A stretch of DNA of 32,664 bases from JBHJGU01 sp050331475 (lineage in GTDB: Bacteria > Pseudomonadota > Alphaproteobacteria > Caulobacterales > Maricaulaceae): NCBI GenBank assembly GCA_050331475.1, contig JBHJGU010000066.1, positions 1 through 32,664 on the forward strand. Direction: 5' to 3'. The notes beneath the pieces are model-generated. The model was not told the DNA's origin and searched no databases. It saw only the letters and a program-made list of their open reading frames with translations. Shown one piece after another: positions 6,564 to 14,358 of this stretch. How positions within the stretch are numbered: position 1 is the stretch's first letter; each line of letters opens with the position of its first letter. Both the position numbers and the translations under genes were made by a program.

Positions 6564-8707
6564 CCGGCGGCCCCGATTTCACGGCGCTGGACTTCGACAC
6601 GCTAGCCCCTGCGGCGGACGCGAGGTCGTCGGAGGCTTCAGGGTGGGACACGCCCGAGGGCTTGATGGTTAAACCGCGCTACGGCCCGGAAGACCGTGTG
6701 GGCGTGGATTTCGCGGACACCATGCCCGGGGCGCCGCCGTTCGTGCGCGGACCCTACCCCACGATGGACCCCGCCCGCCCGTGGACGATCCGACAATACG
6801 CGGGTTTTTCAACCGCAGAGGCGTCGAATGCGTTTTACCGGCGGAATTTGGCGGCGGGGCAGAAGGGGCTGTCGGTCGCCTTCGATCTCGCCACCCACCG
6901 GGGCTATGACTCCGATCATCCCCGGGTCGTCGGCGATGTGGGCATGGCCGGGGTCGCCATCGATTCAATTTACGACATGCGCATTCTGTTCGATCGCATC
7001 CCGCTTGACGCCATGAGCGTGTCGATGACCATGAACGGGGCGGTTTTACCGGTGCTTGCGCTCTATGTCGCAGCGGCGGAGGAGCAAGGCGTGGCGCCGG
7101 CCCAGCTATCGGGCACGATCCAAAACGATATCCTCAAAGAATTCATGGTGCGGAATACCTATATTTATCCGCCCCTACCGAGCTTACGCATTATTTCGGA
7201 CATCTTCGCCTACACGGCCGAACATATGCCGAAGTTTAATTCGATCTCGATTTCTGGCTATCACATGCAGGAAGCGGGCGCGACGGCGGACCTGGAGCTT
7301 GCTTACACGCTCGCCGACGGGATCGAATATGTCCGCGCCGGGGTTGGCGCCGGACTGAATGTGGACGCCTTCGCGCCGCGGCTATCGTTCTTTTTCGGCA
7401 TCGGCATGAATTATTTTATGGAGATCGCTAAGCTACGCGCCGCGCGCCTGTTATGGGCGAAGCTGATCCAAGCCGAATTCACGCCCAAGGCGGAAAAATC
7501 CCTGGCCCTACGCACCCATTGCCAAACCTCGGGTTGGTCGCTGACCGCCCAGGACGTGTTCAACAACGCCGTGCGCACCACGATCGAGGCGCTGGCCGCG
7601 GTCGACGGGCACACCCAATCCCTGCACACCAATTCGCTCGACGAAGCGCTGGCGCTCCCCACGGACTTCTCCGCCCGGATTGCGCGGAACACCCAGCTTG
7701 TGCTCCAGCATGAAGCCCATGTTTGCGACACCATCGACCCTTGGGGCGGGTCGTACTTCGTCGAGCGACTAACCCATGATCTCGCCGTGCGCGCGCTGGA
7801 GCACATTGAAGAGGTCGAGGCCCAAGGCGGCATGGCGAAAGCCATCGAAGCGGGGCTGCCCAAGCTGCGCATCGAAGAGGCCGCCGCCCAGACCCAAGCG
7901 CGGATCGACACCGGCGCGCAGCCCATCATTGGGGTGAATTGCTTCCCTCCGGACATGGCCGACGACATTCCCGTTTTGAAGGTAGACAATGCGGAAGTCC
8001 GGGCCGCTCAGATTGCGCGCCTTCAACAGCTCAAAGCCGACCGGAACAGCGCGGCCGCCCAAACCGCGCTCGACGCGCTGACAGCCGCCGCGCGGTCGGG
8101 GGCGGGGAACCTTATGGCCTTATGCGTCGACGCGGCGCGGGCCAAAGCCACGGTGGGGGAAATGTCCGACGCCATGGAGGCCGCCTTTGGCCGCCACCAA
8201 GCCACCATTCAGTCCGTGTCCGGGGTGTATGCGCGCGCGGCGGCCGGCAATGACGCGGTGTTGCAGGCGCGCGCCGCAGCCGACGATTTCGCAGAAACTG
8301 ACGGCCGACGGCCGCGCATCCTGATCGCCAAAATGGGCCAGGACGGCCATGATCGCGGCCAGAAGGTCGTCGCCTCGGCTTTTGCCGATCTGGGCTGGGA
8401 TGTGGACATTGGCCCGCTGTTCCAAACCCCCGAAGAAGCCGCGCGTCAGGCCGTTGAGAACGATGTCCATATCGTTGCGGCCTCCTCGCTTGCGGCCGGC
8501 CATCTGACCCTGGTGCCGGCCTTGCGCGACGCGCTCGCCGATCAAGGCCGCTCAGATATTCTGATCGTGGTGGGCGGCGTGGTGCCGCCTGACGACGTGC
8601 CAACCTTACAAGCGATGGGGGCTGCGGACGTGTTCCCCCCGGGCACGGTGATCGCCAAGGCGAGCCTCAACCTGATCGCCCGGCTCAATGAGCAAACCTC
8701 AAGCTAA
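6560..8707 (+). CDS. mutB: Methylmalonyl-CoA mutase large (alpha, catalytic) subunit
   Basis: This 715-residue catalytic subunit isomerises methylmalonyl-CoA and succinyl-CoA with adenosylcobalamin. The N-terminal half has family blocks such as RGPYPTMD, WTIRQYAGFSTAEASN and FDLATHRGYDSDHPRVVGDVG. The barrel continues with LSGTIQNDILKEFMVRNTYI and SGYHMQEAGAT. The C-terminal B12 domain carries KMGQDGHDRG with Asp595, His597 (the lower axial cobalt ligand) and Gly600, then a Gly-rich VVGGVVPP strand. Length and motifs are normal, so the enzyme should be active. Downstream in the same direction lie a YbjQ-family gene (17-base gap), a small ORF and meaB, the mutase's GTPase chaperone. Confidence 0.97.
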   Translation: MTGGPDFTALDFDTLAPAADARSSEASGWDTPEGLMVKPRYGPEDRVGVDFADTMPGAPPFVRGPYPTMDPARPWTIRQYAGFSTAEASNAFYRRNLAAGQKGLSVAFDLATHRGYDSDHPRVVGDVGMAGVAIDSIYDMRILFDRIPLDAMSVSMTMNGAVLPVLALYVAAAEEQGVAPAQLSGTIQNDILKEFMVRNTYIYPPLPSLRIISDIFAYTAEHMPKFNSISISGYHMQEAGATADLELAYTLADGIEYVRAGVGAGLNVDAFAPRLSFFFGIGMNYFMEIAKLRAARLLWAKLIQAEFTPKAEKSLALRTHCQTSGWSLTAQDVFNNAVRTTIEALAAVDGHTQSLHTNSLDEALALPTDFSARIARNTQLVLQHEAHVCDTIDPWGGSYFVERLTHDLAVRALEHIEEVEAQGGMAKAIEAGLPKLRIEEAAAQTQARIDTGAQPIIGVNCFPPDMADDIPVLKVDNAEVRAAQIARLQQLKADRNSAAAQTALDALTAAARSGAGNLMALCVDAARAKATVGEMSDAMEAAFGRHQATIQSVSGVYARAAAGNDAVLQARAAADDFAETDGRRPRILIAKMGQDGHDRGQKVVASAFADLGWDVDIGPLFQTPEEAARQAVENDVHIVAASSLAAGHLTLVPALRDALADQGRSDILIVVGGVVPPDDVPTLQAMGAADVFPPGTVIAKASLNLIARLNEQTSS

Positions 8708-8724
8708 GCCTGCGGAGCTTTCTG

Positions 8725-9051
8725 ATGATCATGACCACCACGCCTAGCCTCGAAGGCCGACAGATCAAAACCTATCTCGGCATTGTTGTCGGCGAGGCGA
8801 TCTTAGGCGCAAATTTGTTCCGCGACTTCTTCGCCAGCATCCGCGACATTGTCGGAGGACGTTCTGAAGCCTACGAGAAATCCTTGGGCGAAGCGCGCGC
8901 CACCGCCATGGCGGAAATGGCCGAGCGTGCGCAGATCATGGGGGCCAATGCGGTCGTGGGCGTGGACATCGACTATGAGGTCATCGGCGAGCAAGGCTCG
9001 ATGATGATGGTCTCGGTGTCCGGCACGGCGGTGATCACCCAATCGATTTGA
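8725..9051 (+). CDS. YbjQ family (UPF0145/DUF74) protein
   Basis: The 108-residue protein matches the YbjQ family, sometimes called heavy-metal-binding domain proteins. It has YLGIVVGEAILGANLFRDFF, an internal IRDIVGGRSEAYEKSL segment, a long helix ARATAMAEMAERAQIMGANAVVG, and ends in a strand IDYEVIG followed by SVSGTAVI. Known structures are ring-shaped oligomers; the biochemical role is unknown. The first ATG of ATGATCATG is chosen because GGAG lies seven bases upstream. It sits 17 bases after mutB and before meaB in what looks like one transcription unit, an unusual place for this family. No link to the mutase can be shown from sequence. Confidence 0.85.
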   Translation: MIMTTTPSLEGRQIKTYLGIVVGEAILGANLFRDFFASIRDIVGGRSEAYEKSLGEARATAMAEMAERAQIMGANAVVGVDIDYEVIGEQGSMMMVSVSGTAVITQSI

Positions 9052-9083
9052 GCAGCGGTGGGGGCTGACTTAAACTCCGCGCC

Positions 9084-9248
9084 ATGGGCTGGGATATCCG
9101 CAAAAACGCGTTGATCGCACAACGGAACAGCGGCGGCCTGTCTCTTAGTACCACGGTCAGCGCGCAAGCCGGAGTCGCGGCGAACCGGGGCCTTGATCCA
9201 GACACCAAAGCCCGGGATGGCGACGCTTTGGTCGTGGCGTTTGCATGA
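9084..9248 (+). CDS. Unrecognised 54-residue ORF coupled to meaB
   Basis: I do not recognise this protein. ATG 9084 opens a 54-residue frame whose stop TGA (9246-9248) overlaps the meaB ATG as ATGA, a hallmark of translational coupling. The product starts MGWDIRKNALIAQRNSGG, has a Ser/Thr-rich middle (LSLSTTVSAQAG) and ends DGDALVVAFA. It has no membrane segment, signal peptide or cysteine. The ribosome site is poor (GGGG at 9060-9063 is about 20 bases upstream). The case for a real gene is that it fills the gap between the YbjQ gene and meaB exactly and is in register for coupling. The case against it is its short length and weak start. Confidence 0.45.
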   Translation: MGWDIRKNALIAQRNSGGLSLSTTVSAQAGVAANRGLDPDTKARDGDALVVAFA

Positions 9249-10240
9249 GCCGCGCGGACGACGACCTCGCCGCGGCGCTGACAGCCGGTCACCGCGCAGC
9301 GCTGGGCCGGGCCATTACGCTGGTCGAGTCCCACCGTCTCGCCCACCGCGACCGGGCGCGGGCGCTGTTGTCAGCGCTCTTGCCCCGAACGGGCGGCGCG
9401 CATCGGATCGGGCTCACCGGACCGCCCGGGGCCGGTAAATCCACGACGATCGAGGCGCTGGGTTTGAGCCTCACAGCCCAGGGTTTGAAGGTCGCCGTGC
9501 TGGCCATTGACCCCTCCAGCCAAGCCACCCGCGGCTCGATCTTGGGCGACAAGACGCGCATGGGCGCGCTGGCGGTGGATCCCCACGCGTTCATCCGGCC
9601 CTCCCCCTCATCCGGCGCGCTCGGCGGCGCAGGCGCGAAGACCCGCGAGACGATCTTGCTCTGTGAAGCGGCGGGCTATGAGGTGGTGATCGTGGAGACC
9701 GTCGGGGTGGGTCAGTCCGAAACCTTAGTCGCGGACATGACCGACACCTTCGTCACGCTGATGCAGCCGGGCGCCGGGGACGAATTGCAAGGCCTAAAAA
9801 AGGGGCTATTGGAGCGAGCCGATATCATCGCTGTCAATAAAGCGGACGGCGCGCTTAAAGCGGCCGCCGAACGGACAGCGCGAGACCATAAAGCCGCGCT
9901 AAAAATCCTCAGCGCGCGGTCTGATGGCTGGGTCCCGTCGGTCACGGTGCTCTCCGCGCTAACCGGAAGCGGCGTTGCCGAGTTATGGGCCGCTATCGAC
10001 CAGCACCGGCGGTTCGGGGACCGCACAGGCGCGTTCGAGAAACGCCGAGCCGGTCAAAACGCGCAATGGTTCGATGCCCTTATTTCTGAAGGGATCGGCG
10101 AGATGATCACGAGCGCCAGTGAACTCATCGAAGAACGCGAGCGTCTGCGTGCGGCGGTGGCGCGTGGGGAGGAACCGGCGCGTGTGGCCGCCGAAACTTG
10201 GCTAAACGCCTTCGGGACGCGGTTTTACGGGCGTCCTTAA
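9245..10240 (+). CDS. meaB: Methylmalonyl-CoA mutase-associated GTPase MeaB
   Basis: This 331-residue G3E-family P-loop GTPase protects and reactivates methylmalonyl-CoA mutase and gates loading of adenosylcobalamin. The Walker A is GPPGAGKST (residues 59-67). The switch-like segment is DPSSQATRGSILGDKTRM, followed by FIRPSPSSGALGG, then VIVETVGVGQSE, VTLMQPGAGDELQGLKKG and the base-specificity motif VNKAD near residue 198. All are diagnostic of MeaB/ArgK. Its ATG overlaps the small ORF upstream by four bases. The location after mutAB is typical. Its stop interlocks by four bases with the stop of the convergent gene. Confidence 0.95.
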   Translation: MSRADDDLAAALTAGHRAALGRAITLVESHRLAHRDRARALLSALLPRTGGAHRIGLTGPPGAGKSTTIEALGLSLTAQGLKVAVLAIDPSSQATRGSILGDKTRMGALAVDPHAFIRPSPSSGALGGAGAKTRETILLCEAAGYEVVIVETVGVGQSETLVADMTDTFVTLMQPGAGDELQGLKKGLLERADIIAVNKADGALKAAAERTARDHKAALKILSARSDGWVPSVTVLSALTGSGVAELWAAIDQHRRFGDRTGAFEKRRAGQNAQWFDALISEGIGEMITSASELIEERERLRAAVARGEEPARVAAETWLNAFGTRFYGRP

Positions 10241-10740
10241 CGCTCGGCCATCAACGCCCGAGCCTGGGCTTGCCATTCGTCCCGCTCGATCCGGCCTTTA
10301 AAATTCAGTTCGCCATCAACGCGGGCGATATCGGCAGCTGTCCAATTCACGATTTGCGCATAAGAGGTGACGCCGATATTATTGAGCTTCTCCTCCAGTT
10401 TGGGGCCGACGCCTTTGATCTTTTTCAAATCGTCGGGACCTTGGGACGCTGCGGGCGCGGGCTTAGGTTTCGGCGTCTCCGCAACGGGCGTCGGCTCGGG
10501 CGCGGGAGCGGGCTCTGGGGTCGACTTCGGCGCAGGCTCGGCTTTTGGCGTTGACGCCGCCTTAGGTTTGGCGGCCGACTTGGGCTTAATTTTGGTCTCC
10601 GCTTTTGCCGCGGTCGCCTTCATCGGCGTCGCTTTATCGTCGGATTTGGACGCGTTGCCTGTCTCGGTGTCGTTAAAAACATAGCGGTACCCGAAATACA
10701 GCGTCGCAATCACCACAGCGGCCATTATCAATTCCGTCAT
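10237..10740 (-). CDS. Membrane-anchored helix-hairpin-helix protein
   Basis: The 167-residue protein starts at ATG 10740, preceded by GGGAGGACGTA. Residues 4-20 form a single hydrophobic anchor (LIMAAVVIATLYFGY). About residues 28-100 are a low-complexity linker, first Lys/Ala-rich and then Pro/Ala/Glu-rich. Residues 103-160 are a compact helix-hairpin-helix module with LKKIKGVGPKLEEKLNNIG and the conserved NFKGRIERDEW. The same module is attached to several unrelated alphaproteobacterial proteins, including ribosomal L21 and NADH-dehydrogenase accessory subunits. The fold usually binds nucleic acid non-specifically, but the membrane tether makes the role uncertain. Its stop overlaps the convergent meaB stop by four bases. 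Confidence 0.8.
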   Translation of the reverse strand: MTELIMAAVVIATLYFGYRYVFNDTETGNASKSDDKATPMKATAAKAETKIKPKSAAKPKAASTPKAEPAPKSTPEPAPAPEPTPVAETPKPKPAPAASQGPDDLKKIKGVGPKLEEKLNNIGVTSYAQIVNWTAADIARVDGELNFKGRIERDEWQAQARALMAER

Positions 10741-10800
10741 TACGTCCTCCCAAAGCGAAGCAATCCACTTAACCGGGCGCAGTGTAGCGGAAGTTTTTGA

Positions 10801-10810
10801 TTCTCGAGAA
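10801..10810. promoter_or_regulatory. Short palindrome upstream of the HHH gene
   Basis: TTCTCGAGAA is a perfect 10-base palindrome between the regulator stop (10845) and the HHH gene start (10740). It may be an operator, but one short palindrome is weak evidence. Confidence 0.15.
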
Positions 10811-10844
10811 GGCCTCGACGTCGCAATCGAGCCAATTACGGCGC

Positions 10845-12278
10845 TTATTTGCGAAACGTAAACGGGGTGGCCCCGCGACGGTCTTGGTCGACCTCCAGCC
10901 CGGCCGCTAAAGGGGGAGCGGCGCGCCACGCGCAGTCCACCCGATCGCAGAGGCGACAGGTGACCCCGATCGGTTCGGCGACAAAGTCCCGGCCGAAACC
11001 CAGGCGGTCAAAGTGCACGATCTGGTCAGCCTCCTGCGCCTCGCATCCCACGCCGATCGCAAAGACTGGCGCAGGTTCGCCTAATCCGCCTCCGTCCCGC
11101 TCCACGGTCCGCGCCAAGGTCGCATAACGTCGACCGTCCGCCAGCTCCACGCACTGGGCGAGCAAACGCCCCGGCGAGCGAAACGCTTCGAACAGGTTCC
11201 ACCGCGGACACGCGCCGCCCGTCCGCGCGAACGGAAACACACCGCCGCCAAAGCGCTTAGACACGTTGCCCGCCGCATCCACCCGGATCATGAAGAACGC
11301 AACCCCGGCGTTGGAGGGGCGGCGCAGGGTCGTCAGACGGTGGCAAATCTGCTCAAAGCTCGCTTCGAACCGCCGCCGCAGCACCATCAAATCATAGCGA
11401 GAGGCCCGCGCCGCTTCGAGGAACGGGCCGTACGGGGCCATCACGGCGCCGGCCACATAATTGGTCAGTCCAAGTTTGTAGAGCTTCAACGCAGGCGTGC
11501 TGGAAAACGCTTCACGCTCGGCGAGCGCATTGATCAGGTCGTCAAACTCGAGCTGCGCAATTTGGCTCGCCATCTGGAAGGCTCGCGCGTGGGCGGGCAG
11601 CATTTCTGAGAGCAACAGTCGGCGCGCATGGCGGTCATATCGGCGTAAACCGCCTTGCATCACGTCAGCGGGCGCAATGGTGACCCGCACATCGTGTTTG
11701 GCGTCCAGCCGATCCTCTAATCGCGCCGCACGGGCGCGCACAGTGATCCGCGCCTCCGCACTGAGCCGTTCGGCGGCCGCTTCGAGTTCCGCATAGTGGT
11801 TTTCATTGCGGATCAGCGCGTCGCGCACTTCCTCCACCGCCAAGCTTGGCGACGGCGCGCCGAACGTGTCCGCACGCTCCACAGCCTTCTCGGCTAAACC
11901 GTCCGCCGTTCGGGCCGCCGCGCGATACGCTTGATTCAGACGGACGAAAGCGGAGGCCGCGCGCGGGGCCAGCCGCATGAAAGCGCGCAGATCCTCCCGC
12001 TCTAAAGCGAACCCTGAGAGCGCAGGCTCCGCAGCCGCCTCCTGCAGATCGTCGAGCAATTGCGGTTCGCCTGGGGCGACGAGGCCCGACAGATCCAGCC
12101 CATAGACCGCGCGCATCTGGTCAGCCACCCGCGGCGTCGCCGGTCGGCGATCGTTTTCCAACAGGTTGAGATAACTCACCGAAACGCCCAAGCCCTCCGC
12201 CATTTGCGCCTGGGTTAAGCCCCGTTCGCGTCGAAGCCGACGAATGCGCGCGCCCGCGTATCCGCTGCGCGCGCTCAT
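10845..12278 (-). CDS. Short-chain fatty acyl transcriptional regulator (ScfR/RamB type)
   Basis: The 477-residue regulator has an N-terminal XRE helix-turn-helix at about residues 10-62 (RIRRLRRERGLTQAQMAE, then SVSYLNLLENDRRP). The central region is IrrE/ImmA-like (RAFQMASQIAQLEFDDLINAL), where the metallopeptidase HExxH motif is absent. The C-terminal domain is of the DUF2083 (ScfRs) type. Conserved cysteines appear as GGACPRWNLFEAF and TCRLCDRVDC, so a metal or redox cofactor is possible. Relatives such as RamB control isocitrate lyase and propionate genes in response to acyl-CoA status. The gene is divergent from aceA with a 184-base shared promoter region, which strongly suggests it regulates aceA and possibly itself. 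Confidence 0.9.
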   Translation of the reverse strand: MSARSGYAGARIRRLRRERGLTQAQMAEGLGVSVSYLNLLENDRRPATPRVADQMRAVYGLDLSGLVAPGEPQLLDDLQEAAAEPALSGFALEREDLRAFMRLAPRAASAFVRLNQAYRAAARTADGLAEKAVERADTFGAPSPSLAVEEVRDALIRNENHYAELEAAAERLSAEARITVRARAARLEDRLDAKHDVRVTIAPADVMQGGLRRYDRHARRLLLSEMLPAHARAFQMASQIAQLEFDDLINALAEREAFSSTPALKLYKLGLTNYVAGAVMAPYGPFLEAARASRYDLMVLRRRFEASFEQICHRLTTLRRPSNAGVAFFMIRVDAAGNVSKRFGGGVFPFARTGGACPRWNLFEAFRSPGRLLAQCVELADGRRYATLARTVERDGGGLGEPAPVFAIGVGCEAQEADQIVHFDRLGFGRDFVAEPIGVTCRLCDRVDCAWRAAPPLAAGLEVDQDRRGATPFTFRK

Positions 12279-12327
12279 GGTGCGCGCCCGCTCAACGACC
12301 GGGCTAAGGACTGCGCGACTTCACACA

Positions 12328-12366
12328 TTTACAAACACCCCCGGATTTCTATTACAAAATTTGACA
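12328..12366. promoter_or_regulatory. Candidate regulator sites in the divergent scfR-aceA promoter
   Basis: Two TTACAAA copies (within 12328-12335 and 12351-12358) lie 23 bases apart, about two helical turns, and run directly into TTGACA at 12361-12366. They resemble the AT-rich TTTGCAAA-like sites bound by RamB. A third TTACA occurs at 12429-12433 within TGTAGCGTTACA. I do not see a convincing -10 hexamer 17 bases after the TTGACA. Confidence 0.35.
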
Positions 12367-12462
12367 CGTAACTGATTGCGACGAAACCCATTCACGCGAT
12401 GCTGCGGCGCAGTGTATGTGTTGTAGCGTTACATAGTCGACATTGGTCGTTTGGAGGACCCC

Positions 12463-13761
12463 ATGGCGGTGGATAGCCTAACGTTTGAGGATTTAATCCC
12501 TGGAGCCCCGAAGTCGCGCTTTGCCGGCGTTAAGCGCAATTATTCGGCCGCTGAAGTGCAGCGCCTGCGCGGCTCGGTAACGATCGCCCAGACTCTGGCC
12601 GAACGCGGGGCGAACAAGCTCTGGGAGCTCCTGCACACCGAGGATTACGTGAATGCGTTGGGCGCGCTTTCGGGCAATCAAGCCATGCAGATGGTGCGCG
12701 CGGGCCTGAAGGCGATTTATCTTTCGGGCTGGCAAGTGGCTGCGGACGCCAACCTCGCCGGCGCCATGTATCCCGATCAATCGCTTTATCCGGCGAACTC
12801 CGCGCCGGAACTCTGCCGCAAGATCAACCGCACGCTCCAACGCGCCGATCAAATCGAGTGCGCGGAAGGCGATCCCACCCGCGATTGGTTCGCCCCCATT
12901 GTGGCGGACGCGGAAGCCGGCTTTGGCGGGCCGTTGAATTGCTATGAAATCATGCGCGCTTTTATCGAGGCTGGCGCCGCCGGGGTGCATTTCGAAGACC
13001 AAGTGGCGGCGGAGAAAAAATGCGGCCATTTGGGCGGCAAGGTGCTGGTGCCTACTCGCGCCCATGAGCGCAATCTCAACGCCGCCCGGCTCGCCGCCGA
13101 CGTGGCGGGGGGCGGCACGCTGCTCGTCGCACGGACCGCCGCCGCACGCCCCACCCTCCCCAACTCGGACGTGGACGAGCGCGACCACGAATTCATTGAT
13201 TTTGACGCGGGCCGCACGTCGGAGGGCTTCTTCCGGCTCAAATCCGGCATGGGCGTCGATCACTGCATCAAGCGCGGGTTGGCCTACGCAGAATACGCCG
13301 ATCTGCTGTGGTGGGAGACCTCGAAACCTAATCTGGACGAAGCGCGCCGCTTCGCCGAGGCGGTGCATGATAAGTTTCCTGGCAAGCTCTTGGCGTACAA
13401 CTGTTCGCCGTCGTTTAACTGGCGCGCCAATCTCGATCTCGACACCATCGAGACCTATCAGCGCGAGCTTGGCGCGATGGGATACAAATTCCAGTTCGTG
13501 ACCCTGGCGGGCTTTCACCAGCTCAATTACGGCATGTTCGAGCTGGCGCGCGGCTACAAAGCCCGCGGCATGGGCGCGTATTCCGAGCTGCAGCAAGCCG
13601 AGTTCGACGCCGAGCCCGATGGTTACACCGCTACTCGTCACCAACGCGAAGTGGGCACGGGCTATTTCGATCTGGTCAATCAGACGTTGTCAGGTGGCGA
13701 GGCGTCGACCACCGCGATGGGCGAGTCCACTGAAGCGGCTCAATTCCAAGCCGCGGAGTAA
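12463..13761 (+). CDS. aceA: Isocitrate lyase
   Basis: The 432-residue glyoxylate-shunt enzyme cleaves isocitrate to succinate and glyoxylate. ATG 12463 is chosen because GGAGG (12453-12457) sits six bases upstream. Family landmarks are SGWQVAADAN, FEDQVAAEKKCGHLGGKVLVPT with catalytic Cys187, YNCSPSFNW, QFVTLAGFH and YTATRHQREVGTGYFD. One block is odd. After Arg224, the usual ARTDAEAATL-type sequence reads ARTAAARPTLPNSD, so the conserved Asp after the Arg-Thr is Ala226 and the next few residues also differ. The rest of the protein is canonical. An intrinsic terminator follows 11 bases after the stop, so aceA may be made in excess of the genes beyond it. Confidence 0.96.
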   Translation: MAVDSLTFEDLIPGAPKSRFAGVKRNYSAAEVQRLRGSVTIAQTLAERGANKLWELLHTEDYVNALGALSGNQAMQMVRAGLKAIYLSGWQVAADANLAGAMYPDQSLYPANSAPELCRKINRTLQRADQIECAEGDPTRDWFAPIVADAEAGFGGPLNCYEIMRAFIEAGAAGVHFEDQVAAEKKCGHLGGKVLVPTRAHERNLNAARLAADVAGGGTLLVARTAAARPTLPNSDVDERDHEFIDFDAGRTSEGFFRLKSGMGVDHCIKRGLAYAEYADLLWWETSKPNLDEARRFAEAVHDKFPGKLLAYNCSPSFNWRANLDLDTIETYQRELGAMGYKFQFVTLAGFHQLNYGMFELARGYKARGMGAYSELQQAEFDAEPDGYTATRHQREVGTGYFDLVNQTLSGGEASTTAMGESTEAAQFQAAE

Positions 13762-13772
13762 GCCCCGCACCC

Positions 13773-13802
13773 AAGCGCGCCGGCCAGCCCGGCGCGCTTT
13801 TT
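13773..13802 (+). terminator. Intrinsic terminator after aceA
   Basis: A perfect 11-bp stem (AAGCGCGCCGG / CCGGCGCGCTT) with a five-base loop leads into TTTTT, the classic Rho-independent form. It lies between aceA and the rraA-like gene, so downstream transcription needs read-through or its own promoter. Confidence 0.85.
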
Positions 13803-13827
13803 CCTGAGCCAACCCTGGGGAGTTGCT

Positions 13828-14340
13828 ATGACCCTGGTCGTCAAGCCCAGAGATCTCGTCATCCGCACCGCCGATATCTGCGACGCTCATGGGACGGCCG
13901 CGCGAGTGATCGTCATGCCGTGGCGCGATTTCGGTGGCCGGTCGGCGTTTCACGGCCCCATCGAGACGGTGGAGTGCTTTGAGGACAACTCCAAAGTCCG
14001 CGAGGCGCTCGAGGAACCCGGCCAGGGCCGCGTGCTTGTGGTCGACGGCGGGGGGTCGCTGCGCTGCGCGCTGGTGGGCGGCAATCTCGCCAAGCTGGCC
14101 CAGGACAATTCCTGGGCGGGCGTCGTGGTGCATGGCGCAGTGCGCGATGTCCACGAACTCGCCGCCGCCCAAGTTGGCGTCAAAGCGCTGGGCGTGCATC
14201 CGCGCCGGTCAGACAAGCGGGGATTGGGCGCGCGCGGGCCGGCGGTGCGCTTTGCGGACACCATTTTTCACGCCGGCGATTGGGTTTACGCGGATGAGGA
14301 CGGGCTAGTGCTCGCCTCCCAACCCCTGCATCCGGTCTGA
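13828..14340 (+). CDS. RraA-like class II aldolase / oxaloacetate decarboxylase family protein
   Basis: The 170-residue protein belongs to the RraA / 4-hydroxy-4-methyl-2-oxoglutarate (HMG) aldolase family. GGGGAG sits six bases before ATG 13828. TADICDAHG is at residues 14-22. The catalytic pattern G-X20-R-D-X2-E is met exactly by Gly85, Arg106, Asp107 and Glu110 (within VHGAVRDVHEL). Proteins with this pattern cleave HMG or decarboxylate oxaloacetate with a divalent metal. The RNase E inhibitor role of E. coli RraA should not be assumed. Lying between aceA and aceB, an oxaloacetate-decarboxylating or glyoxylate/pyruvate aldol role would make sense, but that is inference. aceB follows after 18 bases. 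Confidence 0.85.
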   Translation: MTLVVKPRDLVIRTADICDAHGTAARVIVMPWRDFGGRSAFHGPIETVECFEDNSKVREALEEPGQGRVLVVDGGGSLRCALVGGNLAKLAQDNSWAGVVVHGAVRDVHELAAAQVGVKALGVHPRRSDKRGLGARGPAVRFADTIFHAGDWVYADEDGLVLASQPLHPV

Positions 14341-14358
14341 CACAGTTTTGAGGTCACT

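Noticed and set aside
12493..13644. A 383-codon open frame on the minus strand opposite aceA
   Set aside because: It lies wholly opposite a canonical isocitrate lyase, has His/Arg/Val-rich composition typical of antisense frames in GC-rich DNA, and shows no family motif.
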